Positions 31,483 to 42,816 of a stretch of DNA of 64,000 bases are shown one piece after another (the stretch's first letter is position 1; each line of letters begins with the position of its first letter). The position numbers and the translations under genes are program-made. Source of the DNA: Odobenus rosmarus divergens (Eukaryota > Chordata > Mammalia > Carnivora > Odobenidae); NCBI RefSeq assembly GCF_000321225.1, contig NW_004450480.1, positions 4,810,111 to 4,874,110 on the forward strand. The letters are read 5' to 3'. The notes under the pieces were generated by a model. That model was given only the letters and a program-made list of their open reading frames with translations, made no database searches and was not told where the DNA came from.

Positions 31483-33574
31483 AGATGGAGGGAGGGATCA
31501 GAAAGCCTTTTTCTCATGGAGCAGTCGCCTTTTGCCATAACAATGATTATGTGTCTTCAGAGTCAAAAGCCAAAAATTAATTATTTCGTGTTATGCTGAG
31601 TCATCCCTTTCTGAGGTCTTCAGCATAAAATACCTAAGCTAGAGCCTTACTTAATAGGAGATGAAGTAACAATAAATACTAGGAACTAAAAACATATTGG
31701 TCAAGACAACAAAACAAAAAAACCCCACGATCTGATTGCAAATGAATGACCCAGACTCTAATTTTTAATAAGCTGAATTCTCAATTCTGGACCTGTTACT
31801 CTCAATTAACTTTAACAACTTTCTGAGTTTTCAGTATTTTCTTAGACAATTGTTCATATAAACAGGGGACAAGGGGACTATTAAAAAAGTGATGCTCTAT
31901 GGGAGCAAAACAAACAACTACCTGAGCAGTTTAACTACTTGTAAAGAGTTTAACTGGGGGAGATATTTTCCCCCATGGACTGACAACCTTTCCTTCAAAG
32001 TATAAGCAATACTTAAATCTGGATTAAAATGTAAACTCCCATTATAGGAATATAATTTGAAACACTTCTATTATCTATCAGTATGTCCCAGAGATTTTTT
32101 GTTGTCACATACATTTTAGCAAATATCTAATTAGAGTAGCAGAATATGTGAAACCAAATTATGTCTTCATTATGTCAGGATGGGACTGGTAGGGTTAAGT
32201 TCCCAGTGCTTGTAGAGAATGATCAGAAATCATACTTTATTATTATATTCCTCTTGTATTTATTGTGATGGAATTTCAAATGTGCCCAATAAGGGCTTTG
32301 AATGTATAAAACTCTTGTAAATAGTTATTTTTCTAACACGTCCTCAAATTAAATCCTTGGCCATAAGTGGTAGCTGGTTTTTTAATCAAAAATGATTACA
32401 AGGGCTAATCTCATAGACAACAGGCTTTTGACTCAAGGGTAATTTAATAAAGGTATTTCTCTATTTGCTGATTGTGCAGTGCATTGAGCCTGAGATGTTA
32501 GTCCTGTCTTTTTACTTAAGAATTGCTGTCAAGGGACAACTCATAAAAATAGAATCTCATTAGTATTAATCGTAACAATTCACCCAGCGAGCTCATATGC
32601 CCAATTCTGACTATTCTCCATGTCACAAAAATGGCTTCCTAGTTCTGATTTTTATAACGAAGCTGTAACCAAATCATCTCCCAGTTAGATTATTCTGCAC
32701 ACAAAGTAAGATTTAATGTATTTCAAGTGAGAATAATATTACTGGAAGGGGCATTAGTGATCAAAAAGTCCTACCCGCTGGTTTTACAGATGACAAAACA
32801 GAATTTATATGACTAGTTCAAGGATATGCAGCTATGCTATGTGTGTTTCAAATTCAATTACAATGAAAATGAGAAGGTATGTGTCAATAAGTACAACTGT
32901 TCAAAGCTTAGATTTAAAATATTATCATAAATATGATGGAGTTGCATCTCCCTTGGGTGTTATAATATTAAAACATTAAGATGAAAATCACACACAGTCA
33001 TTTACCATTATCTTGCACCTGACTTCTCAACATTGTACTCAATGGAGTGCTTGGTGCCATGGCTTGATAATTTCTGTTCTGTATGTTCTTGGTAGCATGA
33101 CGCAAGATTTACTGTGGCTCATGTACCACATTGGAAACTGATAAGGGAATTCTCAACAAGTCCAATATGGCCAGTTTTCTTCCAACACTGAAATAGACTT
33201 TGATTTCTTCAGATGAGCACCAGATGATGGAGCCGACTCATGCTGAGGGGCCATAGTGTATGAACGATGCATATAATGAGTCTTCAAGTTCACACTCAGC
33301 ATGGTGTGATTACTACGCTGTGAGTTCCCATAGGGACTAAAACATACTTAGGGCACAGCGGTCTCACATATCTCTCTCATGACCATTCACTTTAAGGCAT
33401 GTGCTTCTTGGATGAAATTGTCTGCATTATTTAAGTTATTTCTCTTTTGCATCATTTAATTTTTTTCTCTCTTTTGCTCCTATAGAAGTAAAAATATTTA
33501 AGTTGATAAAATTAAATGAGATGTTGCAAATCCAGTGTATATCTGTATAATCATACTATTATTTGGCCATGTTG
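31483..33574. other. Mostly unique AT-rich sequence
   Basis: About 2.1 kb with no recognised gene. CTGGTTTTACAGATGACAAAACAGAATTTATATGACTAGTTCAAGGATATGCAGCTA at 32778-32834 is a weak antisense MIR-like core. Nothing else could be named. Confidence 0.5.
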
Positions 33575-33622
33575 TATTCAGTTCAATAAACATTTATTAG
33601 GGGCATACTATATGTTTGCAGA
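33575..33622 (-). mobile_element. Possible L2 3' end fragment
   Basis: CAGTTCAATAAACATTTATTAGGGGCATACTATATGTTTGCAGACATGCA resembles the complement of the L2 terminus (TTCAACAAATATTTATTGAGCACCTACTATGTGCCAGGCA). Short and therefore uncertain. Confidence 0.45.
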
Positions 33623-34527
33623 CATGCATCATTTATGTAAAATCTTAGGACCAATCAGGGAAAGGCTCATGGGAAGGTACAGCATCAGATATAAGCCCTC
33701 ATTTTTCTGCCTCTGATTCTCATATCTAATTCTTCTGTCCTTTATATTACATAAGAGAGTAATGTATTGTTTGAAGGACAGTGATGGTGACTGTAAAGGC
33801 AGAAAAATAGAGCTCCCCTTCGTGAAAGTGTAGAAGAAGACCAAAGGGATTTACAGTCTGCCTTGCATGCTTGATTATATTCAGTCATTTGTATTTTTTC
33901 GTTGTTGCAATATAGAACCTTTTCTTGGTCATTTTTAATTTTTTGAATGAGACAGTACTGGGACTCTGACCCCACAAGCACCGAGAGATGTGTTACCTCC
34001 ATTTGAACATATCCATGGGAATATAAAGCTTGGATATTGCTGCCTAGAGTTCACTGGGGGCTCCACAACATTACAGAGGAGCAGAAAGACCTTCTGGAGT
34101 GAGAGATGACCAAGTCTCTTTTGAGACTTCACACTAAAGGATCAGATCCACTGGGATGGTGCTGGCCATGGCTAAATAGTAGAAAAAGCACAAAGAGGCC
34201 CATGAAAAATAATTCACTGTTATGGTAGAAGGAGATAGAATTAGTGGATTCACTTTTCCCAAAACTATCCAATATGGAAGTGAAATCTTGGTGCTTAATC
34301 AGAGAGATTATTTCCTAACCCTGTCATCCTACAGAAAAGGCTATGTCAATGATTATAAAAGTTTTATCATTGGGAGTGATAACAATTGGGAATGAGTATT
34401 CTTCACTGAGTATAATTTCACCTATGTCTGACATCAAGAGGTGATGAAGCAGTGGCAGTAGCAACAGCATCCAGTTTCAGGGATTATGAGCATCGGCAGT
34501 GATTGTATTTTGGCCTCAAGGAGTCAT
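33623..34527. other. Unassigned sequence
   Basis: About 900 bases before the L1 nest. Minus-strand open frames of 65-86 codons overlap (33629-34132) but show no motif. No repeat family recognised. Confidence 0.45.
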
Positions 34528-36346
34528 ATCTTAGCAATACAATAATAGCAGGGGACTTGGATACCCACTTTCAACAATGGATATATCATCCTGACAGAAA
34601 ATCAGTAAGGAAACACTGGACTTAAATAATACCAGAGACCAAATGGATCTAAAAGACTAATACAAAACATTCCATCCAACAGCAGCAGAATATACATTCT
34701 TTACAAGCACATACAAAATATTCTCCAGGACAAATTATAAGTTAGGGCATAAAACACATCGTAACAAATTTAAGAAAACTGAAAAAATACCAAATATCTT
34801 TTCTGACCACAATGGTATGAAATGAGCAATTAATAGCAGGAGGAAAATTAGAAAAGTCACAAATATGGACATTAAACAAAACACTCCTGAACAACCAATG
34901 GGTAAAAGAAAAAATCAAAAGGGAAATAAAAAAATATCTTGAGACAAATGAAAATGGAAACACAACATACCCAAACTTAAGGGATACAGCAAAATCAGTT
35001 CTAATTGAGAAGTTTGTAGTGATACATACCCACATTAAGAAATAAGAAATATCTCCAATAAACAACCTAATGCTATACCTCCCAGGAACTAGAAAAAGAA
35101 CAACCCAAGCCCAAAGTTAGCAGGGGGAAGGAAATAATAAACAGTAGAGCAGAACTAAATGAAATAAAAGCTAGAAAAACAGCAGAAAAGATTAATGAAA
35201 CTAGGAGTTGGTTTGCTGAAAAGATAAACAAAATTGAGAAATCTTTATCCAGACTAAGTAAAGAAGAGCAGACTCAAATAAATTATCAATGTAGTGGATA
35301 TCATAGAAAAATGAGGTTCATAAGAAACTACTATGAACAATTATAAACCAACAAACTGGATTCTGTAGAAGAAATAAATAAATTCTGAGAAACATATAAC
35401 TCACCATAACAGAATCATGAAGAAAGAGAAAATCTGAATAGATCAAGTACTAGTGAAAAGATTGAATTAATAATTAAAACCTCCCGACAAAGAAAAGCTC
35501 AGGACCTGATGGTTTCACTGGTTAATTCCACCAACAGTCAAAGATGAATTAATACCAATCCATGTCAAATTCATGACCAAGTGGAATAAAAGGATGGCTT
35601 ATCATTGAAAACTAATTGATATAACACAGCATATTAATAGAAGGACAGAAAAAACCCCATATAATCCTCATAATACACAGAAAAGGCAATGGATACAATT
35701 CAACACCTAATAGTGATTGAAAACTCTCAATAAATTTTGAATAGAAGTGAACTTCCTCAAATTGATATAGGGCATCTATGAAAAATGTACATTTGACATC
35801 ATACATATTAAAAAAATAAAGAAAGTAGGATACCAGCACAAAAAAAGACATACAGACCAATGAACCAGAGTAGAGAGCATAGAAATGAATCCAAGTATGT
35901 ACTGCCATTCGATCTTCTACAAAAGAGCCAAGAACACACAATGGGGAAAGGAGACTCTCTTCAATAAATGGTGCTGGGAAAATTAGATATCCAGTTGATG
36001 AAGAATGAAATTGGACCCTTAACTCACAGCATATACAAATATCAACTCAAAATATATTAAAGACATAACATAAGACTTGAAACTGTAAAACTACTAGAAG
36101 ACACCATAGAAAAAAATCTTCATAACATTGGTTAGGGCAATGATTTTTTTTTTTTTTAGCTACAACTCCCAAAGTACAGGCAATGAAAGAAAAAGTAGAC
36201 AAATGGAATTACATCAAACTAAAAAGCTTTTGCAAAAGAAAGAAGAAACCAGTGACAGATTGAAGAGGTAACCTATGGAATGAGATAAAATATTTGCAAA
36301 TCATAATCTGATGAGGGTTTAATATCTAAAATATACAAGGAAATCA
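34528..36346 (+). mobile_element. Old L1, internally deleted ORF2 region
   Basis: Begins in the ORF2 endonuclease region (AATAATAGCAGGGGACTTGGATACCCACTTTCAACAATGG) and continues through GGAGTTGGTTTGCTGAAAAGATAAACAAAATTGA and CTCAGGACCTGATGGTTTCACTGG at the reverse transcriptase start. At about 35790-35815 it jumps to the later ORF2 stretch AGGATACCAGCACAAAAAAAGACATACAGACCAATG. Roughly 1-1.5 kb of the consensus is missing there. Frames are destroyed by stops and indels. A T15 run at 36146-36159 is foreign to the consensus. The element continues beyond an insertion at 36746. Confidence 0.9.
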
Positions 36347-36535
36347 GGGCACCTGGATGGCTCAGGTGGTTAAGCATCTGACTCTTGATTTCGGCTCAGG
36401 TCATGATCTTAGTGTTGTGAGATGAAGCCCCACCTTTGGCTCCATGCTGAGCATGGAGCTTGCTTAAGATTCTCCCCCTCCTTCTCCCTCTGCCCCTCCC
36501 CCTTCCCTCTCTTAAAAAAAAAAAAATATATATAT
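36347..36535 (+). mobile_element. SINEC
   Basis: Plus-strand SINEC: GGGCACCTGGATGGCTCAGG, GTTAAGCATCTGACTCTTGATTTCGGCTCAGGTCATGATC, GGAGCTTGCTTAAGATTCTCCCCCTCC, ending in an A13 run and a (TA)n/(CA) tail. It sits at the point where the host L1 is broken, next to the inverted L1 piece at 36553-36745. Confidence 0.93.
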
Positions 36536-36552
36536 ATATACACATACATATA

Positions 36553-36745
36553 TTTTAGATTCCACAAATAAGTGAAGTCATGCAATGTTTGTCTTTCTGT
36601 GCCTTGATTATTTTACTTAATCCTCCAAGTTGATCCATATTGGCATATATGACAAGATTTCCTTCTTTTTCAAGGCTGAATAACATCCCATTATATACAT
36701 ATTTCCCACATTTTCATTCATTGAACAGGTACTTGGGCTGTTCAA
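36553..36745 (-). mobile_element. Inverted L1 segment, duplicate of 37195-37385
   Basis: The complement (AGATTCCACAAATAAGTGAAG ... CTGTTCAATGAATG) matches the plus-strand L1 at 37195-37385 with about 92 percent identity by eye, including private variants such as CTGTTCAATGAATG and GACTAAGTAAAATAATCAAGGC that standard L1 copies lack. One 7-base indel separates them. This points to local inverted duplication rather than an independent insertion. Confidence 0.85.
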
Positions 36746-37618
36746 ACAACTTGATAGCAAGGAAACAAATAATTTGATTAAAAATGCGCAAAGGACTTGA
36801 ATAGACATTTCTCCAAAGATGACATAGTGATGGTCAACATGTATATGAAAATATGCTCACCATTACTAATCATCAGAGAAATTCAAACCAAAGCCACAGT
36901 GAGCTATCACCTCACACCTGCTAGAATGACTATTATCAAAAAGACAAAAGATAGCAAATGTTGACAAGAATGTGGAGAAGAAAGGATCCTTGTACATTGG
37001 TGGGTGGGAATGTAAATTGGTATAGGGATTACGGGAAATAATATGGAGTTTCATTTAAGAATAAAACTATGGTAAGATCTAACAATCTCACTTCTGGATA
37101 TACAGCCAAAAGAAATGAAACCCGAATCTTGAAGAGATAGCTGCATTACCACATTCATTGTAGTATTATGCACAATAGCTAAGATATGGAAACAATCCAA
37201 GTGCCTGTTCAATGAATGCATAAAGAAAATGTGGAAAATATGTATATAATGGAATGTTATACAGCCTTGAAAAAGAAGGAAGTCTTGTCATTTATGACAA
37301 TATGGATCAACTTGGAGGACTAAGTAAAATAATCAAGGCACAGAAAGACAAACATCGCATGATTTCACTTATTTGTGGAATCTAAAAAAGTTAAAATTGT
37401 AGAGCAGAGAGTAGAAAGGTGGTTGCCAGGAGCCGGGGTGGGTGTTGGGAGAGATAGGGAGATGTTGGTCAAAGGGTACAAAGTTTCAGTTATGCAGGAT
37501 GATTAAGCTCTGAAGACCTAATGTACAGCATGGTGATTAACTGTACTGTATTATATTCCAGAAATTTGCTAAGAGAGTAAATCTTAAATGTTCTTGCCAC
37601 ACACAAAAATGGGTAACC
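36746..37618 (+). mobile_element. Old L1, end of ORF2 and 3' UTR (continuation)
   Basis: Picks up where 36346 stopped (AACTTGATAGCAAGGAAACAAATAATTTGATTAAAAATG) and runs through the ORF2 end (GGTGGGAATGTAAATTGG, GGAATGTTATACAGCC) into the 3' UTR (GAGCCGGGGTGGGTGTTGGGAG, TGTACAGCATGGTGATTAACTG, TTCTTGCCACACACAAAAATGGGTAACCAT). It is broken at 37618 by younger L1s and resumes at 39812. Confidence 0.92.
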
Positions 37619-37721
37619 ATATGCAATCCCTATCAAAATACCATCAACTTTTTTCACAGAACTGGAACAAATAATCCTGAAATTTGTATGGAACCAGAAA
37701 AGACCCCGAAGAGTCAAAGGA

Positions 37722-38240
37722 ATGTTGAAAAAGAAAACCAAAGCTGGTGGCATCATAATTCCTGACTTTAAGCTCTATTACAAAGCTGTCATCATCAAGA
37801 CAGTATGGTACTGGCACAAAAACAGACACATAGATCAATGGAACAGAATAGAGAACCCAGAAATGGACCCTCAACTCTATGGTCAACTAAACTTCGACAA
37901 AGCAGGAAAGAATATCCAATGGAAAAAGGACAGTCTCTTTAACAAATGGTATTGGGAAAATTGGACAGCCATATGCAGAAGAATGAAACTGGACCATTTC
38001 CTTACACCACACACAAAAATAGACTCCAAATGGATGAAAGACCTAAATGTGAGATGGGAATCCATCAAAATCCTAAAGGAGAACACAGGCAGCAACCTCT
38101 TTGACCTTGGCCACAGCAACTTCTTGCTAGACATATCTCCAAAGGCAAGGGCAACAAAGGCAAAAATGAACCATTGGGACTTCATCAGGATAAAAGGCTT
38201 TTGCACAGCAAAGGAAGCAGTCAACAAAATCAAAATATGA
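37722..38240 (+). pseudogene. L1 ORF2 C-terminal fragment, 172 codons
   Basis: The longest open frame in the window. It encodes the region C-terminal to the reverse transcriptase of L1 ORF2: [57 protein letters not shown] and [19 protein letters not shown] are hallmark L1 phrases. The normal protein is about 1,270 residues with endonuclease and reverse transcriptase, both absent. After VNKIKI a frame shift and stop end it. The cysteine-rich tail ([19 protein letters not shown]) is found later, at 38794-38850, beyond the inserted SINEC. It is a dead fragment with no promoter. Confidence 0.93.
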
Positions 38241-38564
38241 CTGACAGAATGGGAGAAGATATTTGCAAATGATATATCACATAAAGGGCTAGTACCCAAA
38301 ATCTATAAAGAACTTATCAAACTCAACGCCCAAAGAACAAATAATCCAATCAAGACATGGGCAGAAGATGTGAACAGACATTTCTGCAAAGAAGACATCC
38401 AAGTGGCCAACAGACACATGAAAAAGTGCTCAACATTGCTCGGCATCAGGGACATACAAATCAAAACCTCAATGAGATACCACCTCACACCAGTCAGAAT
38501 GGCTAAAATGAGCAAGTCAGGAAACGACAGATGTTGGCATGGATGCAGAGAAAGCGGAACCCTC

Positions 38565-38769
38565 GGGGGTGCCTGGGTGGCTCAGTCATTGGGCATCTGC
38601 CTTCGGCTTGGGTCATGGTCCCGGGGTCCTGGGATCGAGCCCTGCATTGGGCTCCCTGCTCTCTGGGAGGCCTGCTTCTCCCTCTCCCACTCCCCTTGGC
38701 TTGTGTTCCCTCTCTTGCTGTGTCTCTCTCTGTCAAATAAATAAAATCTTAAAAAAAAAAAAAAGAAAA
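38565..38769 (+). mobile_element. SINEC inside the younger L1
   Basis: GGGGGTGCCTGGGTGGCTCAG head, GGTCCTGGGATCGAGCCC, CTTGTGTTCCCTCTCTTGCTGTGTCTCTC, CAAATAAATAAAATCTT plus poly-A. The target duplication is GAAAGCGGAACCCTC (38550-38564) and GAAAGGGGAACCCTC (38770-38784), one mismatch. It is the youngest layer of the nest. Confidence 0.96.
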
Positions 38770-39466
38770 GAAAGGGGAACCCTCCTACACTCTTGGTGGG
38801 AATGCAAGCTGGTGCAGCCACTCTGGAAAACAGTATGGAGGTTCGTCAAAAAGTTGAAAATAGAGCTACCCTATGACCCAGAAATTGTACTACTAGGTAT
38901 TTACCCTAAAGATACAAATGTAGTGATCTGAAGGGGCACCTGCACCCCAATGTTTATAGCAACAAAGTCCACAATAACCAAACTATGGAAAGAGCCCAGA
39001 TGCCCATTGACAGATGAATGGCTAAAGAAAATGTGGTATATATACACAATGGAATATTACACAGCCATCAAAAAATGAAATCTTGCCATTTGCCACGATG
39101 TGGATGGAACTAGAGAATATTATGCTAAACGAAATAAGTCAATCAGAGAAAGACAATTATCATATGATCTCACTGATATCAGCAGAATTTAAGAAACAAG
39201 GCAGAAGATCATAGGGGAAGAGAGGAAAAAATGAAACAAGACAAAACCAGAGAGGGAGACAAACCCTAAGAGACTCTTAATCTCAGAAAACAAACTGAGA
39301 GTTGCTGGAGGAGCGGGGGGTCGGGGGATGGGGTGGCTGGGTGATGGACATTACAGACGGTGTGTGTTGTGGTGAGTGCTGTGCGTTGTGTAAGACTGAT
39401 GAATCACAGACCTGTACCCCTGAAACAAATAATACATTATTTGTTAATTTAAAAAATAAATTAAAA

Positions 39467-39811
39467 AATAGCTACTATGCGGGTAAACCTTGAAAATTTT
39501 AGGCTAAGTGAAAGTAGCCCATCACAAAAGACACCATTTCATATAAATGTCCAGAATAGGCAAACCCATAGAGATGGAAAGTAGAGTAGTAGTTGCCAAG
39601 GACGGTAGGGGGGAGAGGAAAAATCGGGAGGTGACAGCTAGAGGCTATGGGGTTTCTTGTTGGGGTGATGACAATGCCCCAAAAGTTGACTGTGGGGATG
39701 GTTTCACAATTCTGTTAATATACGAAAAACCAGTGAATTGTACAATTTAAGTTGGTGAGTTATACGGAATGTGAGTTATATCTCAATAAAGCTGTTTTGT
39801 TTTGTTTTTAA
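39467..39811 (+). mobile_element. L1M-class 3' end (second old L1 layer)
   Basis: AAACCTTGAAAATTTTAGGCTAAGTGAAAGTAGCCCATCACAAAAGACACC, AATGTCCAGAATAGGCAAACCCATAGAGATGGAAAGTAGAGTAG, GGTGATGACAATGCCC and TATATCTCAATAAAGCTGTTTTG are the L1MA/L1MB 3' end. The tail ends at about 39811, where AGGTAACCATGCG restores the text broken at 37609-37618 (GGGTAACCAT). Confidence 0.85.
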
Positions 39812-39955
39812 TAGGTAACCATGCGAAGTGATGGAAATGTTATAAGCTTGATTGTGGTAATCATTTTACAATGTATATCAAAATGTCATATCACATGCCT
39901 TAAATAAATATAATTTTTATTTGTTTATTATATCTCAATAAAGCTGGAAAAATGT
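39812..39955 (+). mobile_element. Old L1 3' terminus (outer element resumes)
   Basis: GGTAACCATGCGAAGTGATGGAAATGTTATAAGC, GGTAATCATTTTACAATGTATATC and TATATCTCAATAAAGCTGGAAAAATG complete the 3' UTR begun before 37618. Together with 34528-36346 and 36746-37618 it forms one old L1 broken into three pieces. Confidence 0.88.
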
Positions 39956-40489
39956 GCCCTCAAAGAGGTTGTGTCTTAATTTCTGATTTACTCAGTGAGA
40001 GTACATAGCAGCTAAGACTGATCTTTGAAGAAGACTGAGCCACACTTATATCCTTTGACAGACCCTGGGAAAGAAAGTAACAGAAAAAGAATGGATTCCT
40101 GTTCATTTGTTAATATGGAGGATGTCAAAATGGATATTCCCAAGTCGCTGGAATGGAATACGTTGGCTATGTTTTTTATTGAGAAGATATGGTGCTTGTC
40201 CATCTCCTTAGACTAAAAGCTATGTGAGGGCAGGTTTTGTGTCTTTCTAATTCCCCAGCATTCATTCTATTTCCTGGTAGATAGTACATAGGCATTCAAC
40301 AATCTTTTGATAAATGCATAAATGACCGAATGACTGTATACTTGATCCTACATTTAGACTATGAAGTCTTAAATTCAGAGCCTAACGGCTGATGCTTCTG
40401 TGCTGTGATGTGTTATTTCCCTTAGCAAATAATGTTTTTTCTTCTACTATAGAAGAATACAAATATTTTAAAATATATATATTTGATAT
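39956..40489. other. Unique sequence, nothing recognised
   Basis: No gene or repeat named. Two 63-codon frames overlap on opposite strands at 40012-40216 without motifs. Confidence 0.5.
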
Positions 40490-40543
40490 ATGATATTATA
40501 TATATAATATCATATTATATATATAATATCATATTATATATAT
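40490..40543 (+). repeat. AT-rich palindromic tandem repeat
   Basis: A 19-bp unit (ATTATATATATAATATCAT) occurs at 40495-40513 and 40514-40532 with a partial third copy to 40543. The 24 bases 40490-40513 read the same on both strands, so the array can extrude hairpins or cruciforms. No bracketing element was seen. Confidence 0.95.
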
Positions 40544-41844
40544 TTAATTTTTTTCCCTGAGCTGACCACCAAATACTTCTGGCCTTATCTCTTGCCTTCT
40601 CCTCCCTTAGTTGCTCTCAGAAAACACCCAATCTTCTAGTTGCATTAGTAACCTAATGAACCAGACCACTTCTCACTTTACCCCACAACGGAAGTAGTGG
40701 ATTCATACACCTTTTGTTTGGAAAGAGAAGCAACTCATACAAAGTAATGTTCAAATGTAATGTTTTTCTATTGTTAAAGCATCCTATTATAACCCCAGCT
40801 TCACAATTCCTTAGCAACAACATAAGGTCTGAAAAAAGGTGATAATTTTATAGCAAAAGGGATAGTTCATTTCTCAAGAGAATAAAACTGTCATTGATCT
40901 TCATGACAAATTGAATCTTGGGGTCTGAAAATATAGACCTTGTTTTCCTCCTTTTATTATTATTTTTTTTCATTATAAGGATGACCTTGCCTCTATTGTA
41001 AATCCAAAGTAACTAGTGCTTTGTGGCTTTTATAAAGTTACAAGGAAGTAAAAGGGTCCATGACACTGGTCCATTACTATGTACCTCATCTGGGGAGACT
41101 TCACAGGTATGTTCTTTAGTTTCTGTGTGTTGACATTTGCTCATCAGCCTCCTGGTTAAAGAGAGGGAACATACAAACGGAATTTCTCCCTTATGAGGGA
41201 CCAATTTTTTTCAGGAAAATTTCACAGCTACAGAAACAAAAAGCAGTAGTAGTAGCTCAAACAAATGCTCATTTTTTATTTTATTTTAATGCAATAAGGA
41301 TTTCAAAAGAAAAAGTAAAAATACCAGATTTAATTTCCATTTGCTAATTTAAACAAGCAAGGTGAGTAATGTATTAAAAACTGTTTCTAACATTTAACTA
41401 TATTTTCCATTTTAAGGGTAGAGATTAAAGGTGCAATGAATGGATATGCATTCAGTTTTACTCAAGGTATTTATAAGGCAGTGTACTTTTAAGAAACTTA
41501 GAAAACAAATCCATCTGTAGATCAAATTGTGGATGTGGCAAGAAATACAGTGCTATTAGACTATGGTAGAGGGGGAGCTTAATTTTAATCTTAAAAAGAT
41601 CACAGAAAATCTAATAGAGGGGATGGCATCCAAAAGACGAAGTTTTTGAACACAGATGAAAGTGGGAATGACACTAAAAGTGAGGAAATAGCACAAGCAA
41701 AACATCGAAAGATCATGGAATGTATATTTCTCTGTTTTAGGAATATTGTAGAAGATACAGCTAGGAAGATAGCATCAAATCCTACCATGGAAAGTACAGA
41801 ATGATGGATTATGAAGCATGATATTGATTTTGCAGGTAAAAAAG
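40544..41844. other. Unique AT-rich sequence, no gene seen
   Basis: About 1.3 kb without recognised repeats. A T-rich stretch (TTATTATTATTTTTTTTC) lies near 40955. Open frames do not exceed 63 codons. Confidence 0.5.
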
Positions 41845-42085
41845 CATGGGGGGAGTCTGAAATCTGGCAGAGTTGAGTTCAACACCTGGGGTCAACATTT
41901 AGTAGCTGGGTGGCCTTAAGTAGTTTACTAGGTCTCTCTGAGAGCCTTTGGTAATGTGGGTCTCATAATAGTTCTTACCTCATTTGAATGCTGAGAAGGG
42001 CGAATGACCCAACACATGTAAACATTTAGCACTGCACCAGCACTAAAGCTGTGTGGGAAAAGTGTTAGCAATTACTATTACAGAC
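41845..42085 (+). mobile_element. MIR SINE
   Basis: GGGAGTCTGAAATCTGGCAGAGTTGAGTTCAACACCTGGGG, TTTAGTAGCTGGGTGGCCTTAAGTAGTTTACTAGGTCTCTCTGAG, GTAATGTGGGTCTCATAATAGTTCTTACCTCATTTGAATGCTGAGAAGGG and AACATTTAGCACTGCACCAGCACTAAA run through the whole MIR consensus at typical divergence. Confidence 0.85.
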
Positions 42086-42213
42086 AATGGAGAACCATCA
42101 GAAGTCTTTAAATTGGAGGATATTGTCATATGTCTTGGGTAAGAAGAGAGATGAAGGCAATGGGAAGTATGGGTTTGGTGTATGTTAACTTTCAAGACAG
42201 GAAGATTATTTTA

Positions 42214-42413
42214 TTTTTTATCTATTTATTTTTAAAGATTTTATTTATTTGAAGAGAGAGAGAGCAAGCACAAGCAGGGGGAGCAGCAGAGGGAGAGGAA
42301 GAAGCAGGCTTCCCGCGGAGCAGGGAGCCCGATGCGGGGCTCGATCCCAGGACCCTGGGATCATGACCTGAGCCAAAGGCAGACATTTAACCAACTGAGC
42401 CACCCAGCACCCC
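42214..42413 (-). mobile_element. SINEC
   Basis: Minus-strand SINEC with a complete head (GGGGTGCTGGGTGGCTCAG), GGTCCTGGGATCGAGCCCCGCATCGGGC, GGGAAGCCTGCTTCTTCC and AAATAAAATCTTTAAAAATAAATAG tail. Target duplication AGGAAGATTATTTTA (42199-42213) and AGGAAGATCATTTTA (42414-42428), one mismatch. First of six consecutive minus-strand SINECs. Confidence 0.96.
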
Positions 42414-42428
42414 AGGAAGATCATTTTA

Positions 42429-42816
42429 GAGATGAGTGCAAGACACTGAAAAGCTAGAGCAATAGGGAGCAAGACCAGTTGCTGGAGACAATGGCTGAAG
42501 GAGGATTATGAGTTTGAATAGGCTTGAGACGAACTGGAAGTTTTCAGCTTTTCACAGTGAGGATATGCAAAAAGCCATCAACCAAGAATACACAAAATTA
42601 TATGCTAATGACCCCAAAATATGTCCCTTTTTAAAAACTAGTATGGGAAACTTACACTGCAACTATTCTAGAGATGAAATTAAGGATCGTATTCTAGAAT
42701 GTTGCAATTGAAATAATGTTTAGTTACATTAGACTGATTTTGTACCATGCCCAAGAAAATGCCAACAAAGTTTCAGGGAAGATATCCAAGTCTCTTAACC
42801 TTCTAAATGTTTTATA
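42429..42816. other. Spacer between SINEs
   Basis: Unique sequence. A 67-codon frame at 42508-42711 has no motif and is not called. Confidence 0.5.

Larger units (their letters stand above)
37619..39466 (+). mobile_element. Younger carnivore L1, 5'-truncated, with inserted SINEC
   Basis: Starts mid-ORF2 (ATGCAATCCCTATCAAAATACC), runs to the ORF2 end and the carnivore 3' UTR (AGAGACTCTTAATCTCAGAAAACAAACTGAGAGTTGCTGG, TGGGTGATGGACATTACAG, CTGTACCCCTGAAACAAATAATACATTA), and ends in an A-rich tail at about 39466. Divergence is far lower than in the host L1. A SINEC at 38565-38769 interrupts it. Confidence 0.95.

Noticed and set aside
31335..31580. 81-codon frame across the N gap
   Set aside because: The frame exists only because N bases are translated as X; it also includes the duplicated gap flank.
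37722..38240. A 172-codon host gene (longest open frame)
   Set aside because: The translation is the C-terminal part of L1 ORF2 within a 5'-truncated L1. It is a transposon fragment.
34742..38515. Minus-strand open frames of 107-138 codons with many aromatic and hydrophobic residues
   Set aside because: They are antisense shadows of plus-strand L1 ORF2 sequence, not membrane proteins.
38370..38931. Overlapping 124- and 130-codon plus-strand proteins
   Set aside because: They are chimeras of L1 ORF2 and SINEC text created by the SINE insertion at 38565, with no independent support.
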